From: Cognataquiflexum rubidum
GTDB taxonomy: Bacteria > Bacteroidota > Bacteroidia > Cytophagales > Cyclobacteriaceae
NCBI RefSeq assembly: GCF_022538115.1
Contig: NZ_JAKZAL010000003.1
Span: forward strand, 124,001 to 188,000
Direction of reading: 5' to 3'
DNA length: 64,000 nucleotides
Shown: one piece after another, positions 1 through 9,805 of the stretch
Layout: each line of letters starts with the position of its first letter
How positions within the stretch are numbered: position 1 is the stretch's first letter
Translations under genes and position numbers: made by a program
Notes under the pieces: model-generated
The model's database searches: none
The model's input: the letters and a program-made list of their open reading frames with translations, nothing else
What the model was told of the DNA's origin: nothing

Positions 1-818
1 TAGATGCTTTTTCTAAAGAAATGATTTCAGCTGGAATATCCTTAAATTTGCCTCAAAAAGTAGCAAATAAACTCTTGCTAAGAACCCGCTCAAACTTAGA
101 AGCAATAATTTGTCTTTTAGATGTTTATAAAGAACAAACATTTATATTTCATTCTATAGCACACATTTATAGAACACTTCTAGTTGATTTTCTGAATTTT
201 TGCTATTTGATGTCGTTTCATGATTCTAATGAGCTTAGTTTTTCTTCATTCAAGAACGAATATGATTTCTTCAATAGAGATTATTTGAATGCCCTTTTAG
301 AAATGGATGAATTAGAAAAGCAAATTCCTCAAGAATGCCCAATGTATAATTATGTAAATAAGAGTGAGGAAAAAAGATCAGAAAACTTAGTTCAGCTAAA
401 GACTTTTTTTGCTCATTTGTTTAGAAATGATGACATAACCCAAAAGCTAAAAACTGCTGAAGAGCTAAGGGCTACCTCCAAAAATAATTTATTTGAAAAT
501 AATGATGTTAGAAAAAGCCCAAAAGAATCTATGTTGAGTGAAAAATATAAGTTCCGTCGTATTCTAAGATCAAGTTTCAAAGAGTATGCAGATATATTTA
601 TTTACTACAAATATTTTACTCAACAACATCATTTCTCTGATCATTCAAACTTACATGCAGGACAAAATTCCTCAGATGAAAATTACCACAATCTCGTTTG
701 GTGTACCTTTAGGATATTGGATTTTGTGAAATTTCAAATTCAAATAATTGTGGGGGATGATAGGTATGAAGAATCAATACTCAAAATAAAATTACAAATG
801 GAAAATTGCATTCGCTAG
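1..818 (+). CDS. Unknown AT-rich helical protein, 5' end cut by window edge
   Basis: The reading frame is already open at base 3 and reads through the first ATG at 21 without a stop, so the gene very probably starts outside the window. The visible 271 residues look mostly helical, with no signal peptide or clear membrane segment. A motif like YKYFTQQHHFSDHSNLHAG near the C-terminus loosely resembles the helical DUF5677-type proteins, but I cannot confirm that. The gene is much richer in A and T than the housekeeping genes here, which suggests an accessory or transferred gene. Function unknown. Confidence 0.7.
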   Translation, partial: DAFSKEMISAGISLNLPQKVANKLLLRTRSNLEAIICLLDVYKEQTFIFHSIAHIYRTLLVDFLNFCYLMSFHDSNELSFSSFKNEYDFFNRDYLNALLEMDELEKQIPQECPMYNYVNKSEEKRSENLVQLKTFFAHLFRNDDITQKLKTAEELRATSKNNLFENNDVRKSPKESMLSEKYKFRRILRSSFKEYADIFIYYKYFTQQHHFSDHSNLHAGQNSSDENYHNLVWCTFRILDFVKFQIQIIVGDDRYEESILKIKLQMENCIR

Positions 819-1047
819 GTGCAGTTTTTAAGTACACCTTTCTAGTTTTTGAACTATTAATTCAACTCGGGCATGTCTTTTTTTTAATACCTTTCTAAAA
901 TCCAATTTCGAGATTAGAAAATGCGGACTACTTGTCGAAAGTAGTTTCTGTTTTAGACGAATTTGTTAATTCGACTCCTTTTAATTTTTATCAGGTAGGT
1001 CGGTTATTTGGATAGCCAAATAGCATCCCAATACCATTAATAGAAAA

Positions 1048-1077
1048 AAAAGGGAGGAATTTGAAATCCACCCTTTT
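1048..1077 (-). terminator. Rho-independent terminator of the GH43 gene
   Basis: Arms at 1048-1058 and 1067-1077 pair at 10 of 11 positions. Read on the minus strand the hairpin is followed by a T-run, and it lies about 25 bases after the GH43 stop codon. Confidence 0.6.
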
Positions 1078-1102
1078 CGGTAAAATAACCCACAGCAATC
1101 AC

Positions 1103-2815
1103 TTACTTCGGCACCGCATCATTTGCCGCAGTGGCATACAATCCGAGCAGGGTTCCGGTAAATCCGCCTGCGACATTGGTGGATAAAATATCTCCCGAAA
1201 CCACACCTCCAAGATTTTTCATTGCGCCGCCATCAATGCTATAGCTGAATTCATGGTCATCTCCTTTTGCTTTTACTTCAAGTTGGATGGGTCCTTTTAA
1301 CTCAATTTTTTGGCTGGCGATGATAGTTGAAGTTCCTTTTTCAGTCCTTTCAAGGACGATAAAGATGTCGCTTCCTTTTTTGGTGACCCCAAAGACATAA
1401 TGGAATTTCTCACTTTGCAGACAGGTAATTCCTGCCAGATCTTTTTCTGAAGCAGGTTTATAATCCATGGTGGTGGAAAAAGAGAAATCTTTATGTTGCT
1501 GCCGGTAGAATAAGGTAGAGATGGGTTTTACCTCTTTGATGTTCACTGCAAATGGTTTGATCTCTACACCAGTTTTGGTAATGGTCATAAAATCCTCTCT
1601 CGGACCTCTCAAACCGATCCATCGGTAATCCAGCTTGTCTGATTTGAATTCTTCGGTGTAGGTAAAATTGCCATTGGGAAAATAGCCATCCTTTCCTGTT
1701 TTGTTTTCTGTCACGCCTTTAGGCATTTTGATTTTGGGTTCCATCGGAATCAGGCCATTCTCAAATACCGGAAATTCTCCTGACCAATCCACCGGCAAAA
1801 TGAAAGTCTCACGGCCTGAATTCACCCTATCTTTGGTATTTGGTCTGATTCCCAAAAAGACTCCGTAGTATTTGTCATCCGGTCCCAAAACCAGATCCGC
1901 ATGTCCTGCCCAATCCACTTTGTTTTTTCGGTCTTTGGCAAAATACCTTTGGGTTAAGATCGGATTGCTTGGAGCGGGAATGTAAGGTCCTTTTGGATTG
2001 TCACTTACAAAAATCACTTCGCTGTGCCAGCCACCTGTTCCGCCTTCAGCGCACATCAAGTAATATTTTCCGTTCTTCTTATAGATATGTGGCGCTTCGA
2101 TCCAAATCGGTTTTTGTTTGATATCCACCCCACCATCAACAATGATCTTGTCAGTTCCCTGGATGACTTGGTCAGCAGCCATATCATATTCCCAAATTTT
2201 GATCACGCGGTGACCATTGTAGAGTTCTTTTCCTTTGTCGGGGGCATCATTGTGGACGACATATGCTTTTCCGTCCTCATCAAAAAATAGGGCAGGATCA
2301 ATTCCTGAAAAATTAAGTTTGTTGGGATCGCTCCACCCTTGTTTTGGGTCTTTTGTTTTTACGACGATATTCCCCATTCCTCCGGAAAACTGGGTAGTAA
2401 TCATGTAAAAAGTGTCGTTGTATTGGTTGTATAGAATATCAGGAGCGTAAATACCGGCACTGATTCCTGAATCTTCTACTTTGAGTTGGGATTTTCTGTC
2501 CAGTACGTGACCGATTTGGGTCCAATTGACCAGGTCTTTGGAATGGAAAATCGGTACTCCGGGAAACATGGCAAAGGAAGAATTGACCAGGTAATAATCA
2601 TTTCCTTTTCTGGTGATGGAAGGATCCGGATAGCAACCTTGAAGTATGGGATTGTAAAATTCATCTGCTTCCAATGGATAATCTTTGTACACTTGGTCAT
2701 TTCCCTGATAGACTGCTTGGGAGAAAATTGGCGAGTTGCTTTTCTGGCTGAATGCCCCCGAAAAAGTCAGCAAAACTGTCAATAGAGATAATAGAATAGG
2801 TTTTGGGTTTTTCAT
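1103..2815 (-). CDS. Secreted glycoside hydrolase family 43 (beta-xylosidase/arabinofuranosidase type)
   Basis: 570 residues starting with a signal peptide (about 1-23, ending AFSQ). The five-bladed GH43 domain begins near residue 53; YPDPS at 62-66 supplies the likely catalytic base D64, GIDPAL supplies the pKa-modulating D173, and WIEAPH supplies the likely general acid E240. This D/D/E triad is the family hallmark. A C-terminal beta-sandwich (about 380-560) fits the accessory domain of two-domain GH43 xylosidases. It probably acts on xylan or arabinoxylan oligosaccharides in the periplasm or outside. It stands alone, with no SusC/SusD pair beside it. Exact substrate cannot be told from sequence. 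Confidence 0.9.
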   Translation of the reverse strand: MKNPKPILLSLLTVLLTFSGAFSQKSNSPIFSQAVYQGNDQVYKDYPLEADEFYNPILQGCYPDPSITRKGNDYYLVNSSFAMFPGVPIFHSKDLVNWTQIGHVLDRKSQLKVEDSGISAGIYAPDILYNQYNDTFYMITTQFSGGMGNIVVKTKDPKQGWSDPNKLNFSGIDPALFFDEDGKAYVVHNDAPDKGKELYNGHRVIKIWEYDMAADQVIQGTDKIIVDGGVDIKQKPIWIEAPHIYKKNGKYYLMCAEGGTGGWHSEVIFVSDNPKGPYIPAPSNPILTQRYFAKDRKNKVDWAGHADLVLGPDDKYYGVFLGIRPNTKDRVNSGRETFILPVDWSGEFPVFENGLIPMEPKIKMPKGVTENKTGKDGYFPNGNFTYTEEFKSDKLDYRWIGLRGPREDFMTITKTGVEIKPFAVNIKEVKPISTLFYRQQHKDFSFSTTMDYKPASEKDLAGITCLQSEKFHYVFGVTKKGSDIFIVLERTEKGTSTIIASQKIELKGPIQLEVKAKGDDHEFSYSIDGGAMKNLGGVVSGDILSTNVAGGFTGTLLGLYATAANDAVPK

Positions 2816-2971
2816 ATGAATAGGTTTAAGGTTAGAAACTGTTTTGGAATACTACTTGGTCAAAAATTCAAATACTCTTCAAGTATTCAAAAATACCCAA
2901 TATCCCTCAATATCTTATTGTTTGAAAATCATTGCTCACCATTTCAGGATTTTCAAAACTTCCCAAAATCC

Positions 2972-4069
2972 TCATTCAATTCCCATAAATAACCTTTCCC
3001 ATCTGATCCGATCCAAACCTGTCGATTCTACATTTTTTGAAAACAAAACCATGACCGGTTTGCCGACGATATGGTCCTCCGGGGCAAATCCCCAATACCG
3101 GGAGTCGATAGAATTGTCCCTGCTGTCTCCCATCATAAAGTAATAATCCTGATTGAAGGTGTAATTGGTTATAGTTTTTTCACCGATTTCCAACTTCCCG
3201 CCAGATATTGCCACTTTATCCTGACCTTCATACTTCTCGATCAATTCCCCATAAAGGTCCAAAGTCGTTGCATTGATTGGTATTTGCATTCCTTTTTTCG
3301 GAACTGTCACAGGGCCGTAGTTGTCTTTGGTCCAAAGATTTGCCATGGAGGAGGGGAATAATTCCAAACCTGATTGGGTGTCGGAAGGAGGGTGAATGGA
3401 AATATTGAAGGGAGCTGATTCTATTTTTTCCAACTGTTCCGCTGTCAGCAACAGGCTGTAGACGGGTGTATTTTCTTTAGTATATCCGAGGAACCAATAA
3501 TCTTCGCTATCCAAACCGAATGCCTCTAAGTGGTGGGATTGAAGCGGATATTCGGTCAACATTTCATAGCGGAATTTCATACCGGGAGGATTGGGCATCG
3601 CTTTTCCATTGACAAAAATCTGTTTGTCCCGGATTTCAAGTACATCACCGGAGATGGCCACACAGCGCTTGACCAGGTAAGTCATGAGGTCCATCGGCCT
3701 TTCTGTGGGGTCAAGCAGGTCTTTGGGAGCGTTGAATACTACTGTTTCGCCTCTCTGTACCCCTCTCATTCCCGGAAAGCGAAAAGTGGGGAGTTGGATC
3801 CAATCCAGGTAAGAGGGAATTTCTGTTCCCCAAATTTTCTGATGGGTTAAGGGTACCTGCAAAGGCGTGGTGGGGGTTCTTGGACCGTAATGGACTTTGC
3901 TCACGAGGATATAATCGCCTACCAAGAGGGAATTTTCCATTGAGCTGGTCGGGATTACAAATGCTTCCGCCAGGGACCAACGGACCAAAGTGGCGAATAC
4001 AACTGCAAAGACTATGGCATTTCGCCATTCAGTCAGGATAGGTTTTTTTTCTGTCGTAGAGGATTTCAT
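2972..4069 (-). CDS. lepB: Signal peptidase I
   Basis: 365 residues, family S26. It cleaves signal peptides from exported proteins at the outer face of the inner membrane. One N-terminal membrane segment (about 17-37) is followed by box B, PTSSMENSLL, giving the nucleophile S43, and by YLVKRCVAISGD with the general base K134. The C-terminal box MMGDSRDNSIDSRYWG is intact. The protein is longer than the E. coli enzyme because of an insert of roughly 130 residues between the K134 region and the last box, which is common in Bacteroidota. It stands between GH43 and the ZIP transporter on the same strand but with gaps over 150 bases, so it is probably transcribed separately. Confidence 0.95.
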   Translation of the reverse strand: MKSSTTEKKPILTEWRNAIVFAVVFATLVRWSLAEAFVIPTSSMENSLLVGDYILVSKVHYGPRTPTTPLQVPLTHQKIWGTEIPSYLDWIQLPTFRFPGMRGVQRGETVVFNAPKDLLDPTERPMDLMTYLVKRCVAISGDVLEIRDKQIFVNGKAMPNPPGMKFRYEMLTEYPLQSHHLEAFGLDSEDYWFLGYTKENTPVYSLLLTAEQLEKIESAPFNISIHPPSDTQSGLELFPSSMANLWTKDNYGPVTVPKKGMQIPINATTLDLYGELIEKYEGQDKVAISGGKLEIGEKTITNYTFNQDYYFMMGDSRDNSIDSRYWGFAPEDHIVGKPVMVLFSKNVESTGLDRIRWERLFMGIE

Positions 4070-4297
4070 GGCAGGGGAAAATTTGTTGGTTGAAAATGTT
4101 AAAGACTAAAAATAGGAAGTCAAAAAGTCAGATGCTATTCCAAAACCCTGATTTAAGGCTATTTAACAATTGACAATCGGGGGTAACCCAATATGGGAAT
4201 TCCTAAACATCCAAGTTGAAAGCAGCGAAGTGTCTCAAGATTAAAAAGTACATGTTGTCAAAATCCGAATCTGATTTCCCAAAATTCTAATCAATCC

Positions 4298-5125
4298 TTA
4301 TCCCAAGGCCACATCCAAAATCATCATGACGGTAAATCCCAACATGAATCCCAACACTGCCAAATCAGTGTACTTGTCGCGCTGTGTTTCGGGAATAACC
4401 TCTTCGACTACAACATAGATCATCGCGCCTGCAGCAAAGGAAAGTGCATAAGGCAATACATTCTGCATGTGGATGACCGCAACAGCACCCAAGACACCGG
4501 CAACAGGTTCTACGACAGCGGATAACTGTCCGTACCAAAAGCTTTTTCTCCGGCTTACTCCCTGTCTTCTCAAGGGTGCAGCGACAGCCAAGCCCTCGGG
4601 AAAATTTTGGATGCCTATACCGATAGCCAAAGCCACTGCTGCAGAGATACTCGCCCCTTCCATGCCGTTGGCTGCTGCGCCAAAAAGAATTCCTACCGCC
4701 AATCCCTCAGGGATATTGTGGAGTGTGATTGCCAAAAGCAGCAAAGTAGACCTGTGCCATTTGGTGGCGACACCTTCGGTCTCTTCTTTGTTGAAGTTGA
4801 TGTGGAGGTGGGGCATGAGCTTGTCCAGCCCAAATATGAAAAACCCGCCCAAAAGGAAACCGATCGCAGCCGGCAACCAAGGCATAGTCGGATACATTTT
4901 TTCAGAATGCTTGATACTCGGAGCCAAAAGTGACCAAAAACTCGCCGCAATCATCACCCCTCCCGTAAAACCGAGCATGGTGTCAAAAACCGCCCTGTTG
5001 ATGGTTTTGAAAAAAAAGACTAAAGATGCGCCTAAGGCAGTCAAAAACCAGGTAAACAAAGTCGCAAGCAAGGCGGCTTTGACCGGTCCAATCTCAGTTG
5101 CATAAATTTCAATGGATTCAAGCAT
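4298..5125 (-). CDS. ZIP family metal transporter
   Basis: About 275 residues from the ATG at 5125; a longer frame would need a TTG at 5143. Likely eight membrane helices. The two metal-binding signatures of ZIP proteins are present: HNIPEG (about 136-141) in helix 4 and NFPEG (about 174-178) in helix 5, the latter followed by a stretch resembling the GufA/ZupT subgroup. A short histidine-containing loop (PHLHIN) precedes helix 4. It should import divalent metal such as zinc or iron into the cytoplasm. No metalloregulator or operator is visible next to it. Metal specificity is not decided. Confidence 0.9.
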   Translation of the reverse strand: MLESIEIYATEIGPVKAALLATLFTWFLTALGASLVFFFKTINRAVFDTMLGFTGGVMIAASFWSLLAPSIKHSEKMYPTMPWLPAAIGFLLGGFFIFGLDKLMPHLHINFNKEETEGVATKWHRSTLLLLAITLHNIPEGLAVGILFGAAANGMEGASISAAVALAIGIGIQNFPEGLAVAAPLRRQGVSRRKSFWYGQLSAVVEPVAGVLGAVAVIHMQNVLPYALSFAAGAMIYVVVEEVIPETQRDKYTDLAVLGFMLGFTVMMILDVALG

Positions 5126-5342
5126 TGGAAATTGTTTCCACAAAATTATCCAAGTTTTTTGAATAGTAAGAAAAAAAGAAAAAGGTAGTAAAGAATCAAT
5201 TCTCCCCGATAATTAAACCTTGGTACATATTAATATTTTGAATGGCTCCAATCATTAAAATCCGGACTGAAGTTCGCTTGAGCCTGCTGTCGTCTGTGGA
5301 CTATGGACTGAGGACTAATTGGCCTTGATATGGCCTTCTCTC

Positions 5343-5762
5343 TTATCCCCCTGCTTTGATATAAATCCAACCTGCTTCCTGCTTCATGACAAGTTCGATG
5401 ATGGCAGCAGGGACAAATCCCGCCAAGGGCAGAAACTGCTCTTTTTTCATTTCCCTTTGCTTCAAAGTGTTTTCGCAGATAACAAAGACCACTCCTTTGT
5501 CCACCAATTTTTGCAGATCGCTTTCAAATGGGTTGTCCGTTTTGCTAAGCAAATCTATACCCATTCCATGGGTGACGACTTCGATTTTTGCATTTGGAGC
5601 TGCAGTGAGGACGTTATTGAGTTGTCTGATAAATTTCTTGTGGACTTCCTGTTCACCGTCCGTCAGTTGATAAAGGATTTTATGTTCAGCCGTGGAGACA
5701 ACCTGCGCGGAGGCAATGGCGGTAAATACCATCAAAAGGAGCAATGTGAGGGAAGTTCGCAT
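5343..5762 (-). CDS. Exported DsrE-like protein
   Basis: 139 residues with a signal peptide (about 1-19, ending ASAQ). The mature part has the alternating beta-alpha pattern of the DsrE/DsrF/YchN fold: VSTAEHKILYQL, then an NNVL..APNAKIEVVTHG segment and a GVVFVICENTLK strand. The cysteine in FVICENT sits where sulfurtransferase-type DsrE proteins often carry one. It lies just after the TonB receptor and near a sulfide:quinone oxidoreductase on the same strand, so a role in sulfur handling is possible but only inferred from position and fold. Confidence 0.75.
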   Translation of the reverse strand: MRTSLTLLLLMVFTAIASAQVVSTAEHKILYQLTDGEQEVHKKFIRQLNNVLTAAPNAKIEVVTHGMGIDLLSKTDNPFESDLQKLVDKGVVFVICENTLKQREMKKEQFLPLAGFVPAAIIELVMKQEAGWIYIKAGG

Positions 5763-5835
5763 GTTTTTTTTCTGTTAAGCTACGGTTTATCTTGTTATTA
5801 CTTCGTGATTTGAGTCACGGATTTGGGAGTTAACC

Positions 5836-8244
5836 TCAGAAATTGGCCATCAGACTCAGGATAAAATTCCTGCCCGGAGCAGCAATTCCCGAGCTGTAAG
5901 TCCTAAACCTGATATCGGTGATGTTTTCAAATCCGGCACTGATGGTCAGGAGCTTATGGGCTTGGTACATTCCTTTAAGGTTCAACGTTGCCCAAGAAGG
6001 ACTATATGGGTTTCCATTGGCGTCGATAGCGTATAATTCGGGTTTCCCCCTTTCCTCAAGGGGAAGCTGTTCGAAAGAAAACCCACCGGAATATTCAGAA
6101 AATAGCTGAACAGTCAGTTTTTCCTTTCGGTATTCCAACCGGCTTACGCCAAAAGTCGGCGGGGCATGTCGGGTGGGACTTTGGCTTCCATCATCGGTTT
6201 CTTCTGTTCCTTTTTGGAGATTTAATCTTGAGGAAAAGGTCAGATTCATCGGTAATTTGATTTCCAAAGCTGCCTGTAATCCAAGGATTCGTACGAAAGC
6301 CGCATTTTGCAAAGCCAACACTTTGCTCATTTCCCCATCATACAGGATACTATCCATGCCATTGAGGGTGTACGCCCTTCTTACCAAGGCATTGTCCAAA
6401 TGGGTATAATATCCGGTGAGGTCGATCATCATCCAATCCCCAAAAACCTTTCCCACATTGGCTTCCAGGTTATAGGCATATTCCGCGGTGATATCAGGAT
6501 TTGGCACCATGACAGTTCCCGGCTCGGAATCAAAAACTTTTCCAATATCGTCTACATTCGGTGCGCGGAAACCAGTGGAGGCATTGACATGGACGGTCCA
6601 GTCCGGCGCTGGGGTGTAGACCCAGCCTGTACTTGCGGTGAGCGCGCCTTCCCTGTTGTTGCTTTGTTCAAAAGGAAAGGGATAAAAATCCAGGTTGTTA
6701 CTGAAGTCGGCTTTCAATCCAAAGTAATTATACCTCAGTCCTGCCTGAATGAGTGATTTTGCTGTGAGTTTCTTTTGGTAGGAACCATAGGCGGCATAAG
6801 ATTTCCATGTCGCATCGGGATACCTCGCAGGCCCTACCGAAATTTCCCCGGAACGGATATTTTCATCCTGCCCGGTCGATAGAACATCATTTTGAATCAG
6901 TTCCAGGCCGTAAAAAAGCTTAGCGTTTTTTGGGAAGGTCTTCAGAAAATCAAGGTTGACAGAATAAGCCATGACCTCTTCTGTTCTTGTTCGCCGGATA
7001 GGATCGTTGAAGTTCCGGTCAATCCTGCTTTCACCGAATTTTTGGAGGGCAAGATTCAAGGTCACCTGATCAAAGGCTTTGGAGTCAGAAGTGTATGAAA
7101 TCTTCAGGTGGTTCATCATCCAAGACTGGGGCCCATATTTCCATTCTGCACTGCGGGGTTGGCCATTTGGCCTAAACCGGATCAACCTGTCATACCTCGA
7201 AAACGTGGAAGTCTCCGAATAATGGAATCCATATTGAAAATCCCATTTTTGATTGGGAGCGAATCTAATTTTTTGCATCAGGTTGAGTTGGTTGTAGCCT
7301 GAAGGTACCTGGATTTTGGGATTGGGATTTTCTACCAAAAGGTCTTGGTTGTTTTCGGTGACGACATAAGTTTGCCGCAAAAATTCCTCGGGACCATGGC
7401 TTCCCATCTTGAGGTCGTCAAAATTATGGCTACTCAGACTGGTGACGCCGGCCCATTTTTTAATTCCATATTTCAGGTGGACATGTCCTGTTTTTTCTTT
7501 GTTGGCAGTGCTGGTCCGGAGGGTAACATTGCCTGAAAGGTATTTTTTTTCTGCGATTTGGGCCTGCAGTGTTTGGAAGCCCATCACTGCCCCGATTGCA
7601 TCAGAGCCATAGATGATGGATCCCGGACCAAAAAAGACTTCCGTACTTTCCGTAGCAAATGGATCCAAGGAGATCACGTTGTGGAGGTTACCGCTTCTGA
7701 AAATGGCGGTATTCATCCTGACACCGTCGACGGTATACAAAAGGCGGTTGGTCGAAAAACCCCTAATCATCGGACTTCCGCCTCCCTGTTGGCTTTTTTG
7801 AACAAAGACCTCACCCGAAATACCCAATAAGTCGGCGGCCGTTTGGGGGTTGAGGAGATTTCTTTCTTCGGTCGTAATGGTTGTAATTCTTGCAGGAATT
7901 TCCTGACGGGATTGACTCCATTTGGTGGCGGACACTACTGCTTGTTGCAGGGTAATTTCCGAGTGTTCTAGAAAAACCTGAAAACCTGCACTTTCAAGTT
8001 GGCTGTAGCTTTTGGAAACCGGGATATAGCCAAAAATCCGGATGTCAATTTTTTCCTGACCCTTGAAGGAGCTTATGTCGGCCTCACCCTGAGCATTGGT
8101 ATGTACCATGAGTTTTGCTTTCGGGGAAGCGATGCTCACAAATTCCATCGGGATCTCAGAACCTGCCTCCCGGACCGAAAGTACCTGACCAAAGGCCGTA
8201 TTGAATTGAAATAAAAACAAAAGCAATAATCCTGTTCTGAGCAT
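5836..8244 (-). CDS. TonB-dependent outer membrane receptor, heme/transferrin-receptor-like
   Basis: 802 residues: signal peptide (about 1-19), a short carboxypeptidase-regulatory-like beta domain (about 20-95), plug domain (about 110-225) and a 22-strand barrel ending in a terminal phenylalanine (LSLMANF). In the plug, SPMIRGFSTNRLLYTVDGVR and a following RSGNLHNVISLDPF segment resemble hemoglobin/transferrin/lactoferrin receptors. It should take up a ligand, perhaps heme or an iron chelate, with energy from TonB-ExbBD. The DsrE-like gene lies 74 bases downstream, and the SQR gene about 135 bases upstream. Ligand not proven. Confidence 0.88.
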   Translation of the reverse strand: MLRTGLLLLFLFQFNTAFGQVLSVREAGSEIPMEFVSIASPKAKLMVHTNAQGEADISSFKGQEKIDIRIFGYIPVSKSYSQLESAGFQVFLEHSEITLQQAVVSATKWSQSRQEIPARITTITTEERNLLNPQTAADLLGISGEVFVQKSQQGGGSPMIRGFSTNRLLYTVDGVRMNTAIFRSGNLHNVISLDPFATESTEVFFGPGSIIYGSDAIGAVMGFQTLQAQIAEKKYLSGNVTLRTSTANKEKTGHVHLKYGIKKWAGVTSLSSHNFDDLKMGSHGPEEFLRQTYVVTENNQDLLVENPNPKIQVPSGYNQLNLMQKIRFAPNQKWDFQYGFHYSETSTFSRYDRLIRFRPNGQPRSAEWKYGPQSWMMNHLKISYTSDSKAFDQVTLNLALQKFGESRIDRNFNDPIRRTRTEEVMAYSVNLDFLKTFPKNAKLFYGLELIQNDVLSTGQDENIRSGEISVGPARYPDATWKSYAAYGSYQKKLTAKSLIQAGLRYNYFGLKADFSNNLDFYPFPFEQSNNREGALTASTGWVYTPAPDWTVHVNASTGFRAPNVDDIGKVFDSEPGTVMVPNPDITAEYAYNLEANVGKVFGDWMMIDLTGYYTHLDNALVRRAYTLNGMDSILYDGEMSKVLALQNAAFVRILGLQAALEIKLPMNLTFSSRLNLQKGTEETDDGSQSPTRHAPPTFGVSRLEYRKEKLTVQLFSEYSGGFSFEQLPLEERGKPELYAIDANGNPYSPSWATLNLKGMYQAHKLLTISAGFENITDIRFRTYSSGIAAPGRNFILSLMANF

Positions 8245-8347
8245 TCTTATTAAAAATTCGCTCGGGAAGTTAGGTAACTTTTGAAAAAAATGAAGTGTAA
8301 ATTATGTGAATGAAAATCTGTGACGGATTGGATTTCTTATAAATGAA

Positions 8348-8374
8348 GATGGCCCGGTGTCTCTCCGGGCCATC
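8348..8374 (-). terminator. GC-rich hairpin after the SQR gene
   Basis: Perfect 10-bp arms at 8348-8357 and 8365-8374 with a 7-base loop, placed 5 bases after the SQR stop codon on the minus strand. The following T-run is weak, so it may stabilise mRNA rather than terminate. Confidence 0.45.
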
Positions 8375-8378
8375 CCTA

Positions 8379-9641
8379 TCAGGCTCTTCCTCTGAGCATC
8401 ATGTCCCAATACATTCTTGGGAGTACATATTTTTTGAGCAGCCACATGCTGTATTGCTCTTTGCTGGTATCTACAAAAGTGGAGATGAGCGGGTCACTGT
8501 CTCTGACGTTGTCATATTTGAATTCTGCCAATACCATTTTGCTGTAGCCCGTTACCAAAGGGCAAGAGGAATAACCCTCATATTTCATTTCGCCTACTTT
8601 CTTGGTTTTCATCAGGTGGATCAAATTGCCTACCACCACAGGAGCTTGCTTTCTCACGGCAGCACCGGTTTTGGCAGTCGGCAAGGCGGCTACATCGCCT
8701 AAGGAAAAGACATTGGGAAATCTCAGGTGCTGAAGTGTATTGATGTCCACATCCACCCAACCTTTGCCCGGGCCTTCTTTCATGGAGATGGGGGAGTTCC
8801 TCACAAAATCCGGAGCCTGCTGTGGCGGGGCAATGTGAAGCATGTCATAATGAATGGTGATTTCGGTTTCCCCACTCATTTTTTCCATGATTCTGGCATC
8901 GAGTTTTTTGGAATATTCATTAAAGTCATCTTTGATATACTTGAATGTTATTTCTTGTTTTGCTCCGTCTATTTTGACAGGGGCATAGAATGTTTTGAGG
9001 ATGATATCCCTGTCGGCGATGATTTTGGTGAGTGTTTTGGCAAAATCCGGAACTCCAAAGATTACTGTCCCGGGAGTAGCAAAGACCACCTTGGTCTTGT
9101 CCCGTACACCGGATCTCCTGAAATATTCCTCAGCCATGTACATGATTTTTTGTGGAGCACCTCCGCATTTGATTGGAGTGGTAGGCTGGGTAAATACGGC
9201 ATTGCCGCCTTTGAAATTTTGCAGTACTTCCCAAGTATGGTTTGGATTGGTGTAATTACTACATACCACACCTTTGTCCATCACTTCAGATAGTCCGGGC
9301 AACAATTCGGGAGCCATGATCAGACCCGGTGCCAAAACCAAAAAATCATAAGTCAAATCTCCAGACTTGACTGTTTTCACAGTATTTTTTTCCGGGTTAA
9401 GATCGGTAGCCTTGTCTTTGACCCAAGTGACTCCTTTGGGAATATACCTGGCTTCTGACCTTTCCGTGTCTTCAAATTTGTATGTTCCCGCTCCCACCAA
9501 AGTCCAGGCAGGCTGGTAATAATGCTTTTCGGAAGGTTCTAGAATGGCTACCTGAAGGCTTTTATCTTTGTTTCGAAGCTGTGCAGCAACTGTGATTCCT
9601 GCTGTTCCTCCCCCAATGATCAATATCTGATAGTGGCTCAT
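8379..9641 (-). CDS. sqr: Type II sulfide:quinone oxidoreductase
   Basis: 420 residues from the ATG at 9641; an in-frame start at 9680 would add 13 residues ahead of the FAD site and is less likely. The N-terminal Rossmann motif ILIIGGGTAGI (6-16) binds FAD. The redox cysteines are C159 in IKCGGAPQK and C360 in YSSCPLVTGY, matching the pair of human SQOR; C127 in VVCSNYT is extra. The C-terminus (YWDMMLRG) is also like mitochondrial SQOR. It oxidises sulfide at the membrane surface and passes electrons to quinone. An exported rhodanese at 17.0-17.4 kb could be a partner, but it is not adjacent. Confidence 0.88.
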   Translation of the reverse strand: MSHYQILIIGGGTAGITVAAQLRNKDKSLQVAILEPSEKHYYQPAWTLVGAGTYKFEDTERSEARYIPKGVTWVKDKATDLNPEKNTVKTVKSGDLTYDFLVLAPGLIMAPELLPGLSEVMDKGVVCSNYTNPNHTWEVLQNFKGGNAVFTQPTTPIKCGGAPQKIMYMAEEYFRRSGVRDKTKVVFATPGTVIFGVPDFAKTLTKIIADRDIILKTFYAPVKIDGAKQEITFKYIKDDFNEYSKKLDARIMEKMSGETEITIHYDMLHIAPPQQAPDFVRNSPISMKEGPGKGWVDVDINTLQHLRFPNVFSLGDVAALPTAKTGAAVRKQAPVVVGNLIHLMKTKKVGEMKYEGYSSCPLVTGYSKMVLAEFKYDNVRDSDPLISTFVDTSKEQYSMWLLKKYVLPRMYWDMMLRGRA

Positions 9642-9805
9642 GGATATTTTGGTTTTGTGTACAATAAAAGTAGTATCCAAAAAAAATGGAAACAGTGATT
9701 TTAATCACATTTATCCAATGGGTTAATTTTTTTTTTCGGAGAAAAATCAAAACCCCAATCCATAAAAAGTCTATCAAAAACCAATCCCAAATTTGATTTT
9801 GGCCT

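Noticed and set aside
4467-5105. Long plus-strand open frame opposite the ZIP transporter
   Set aside because: It mirrors the transporter's codons; the product is Lys/Pro/Ala-rich without recognisable motifs, while the minus strand has complete ZIP signatures.
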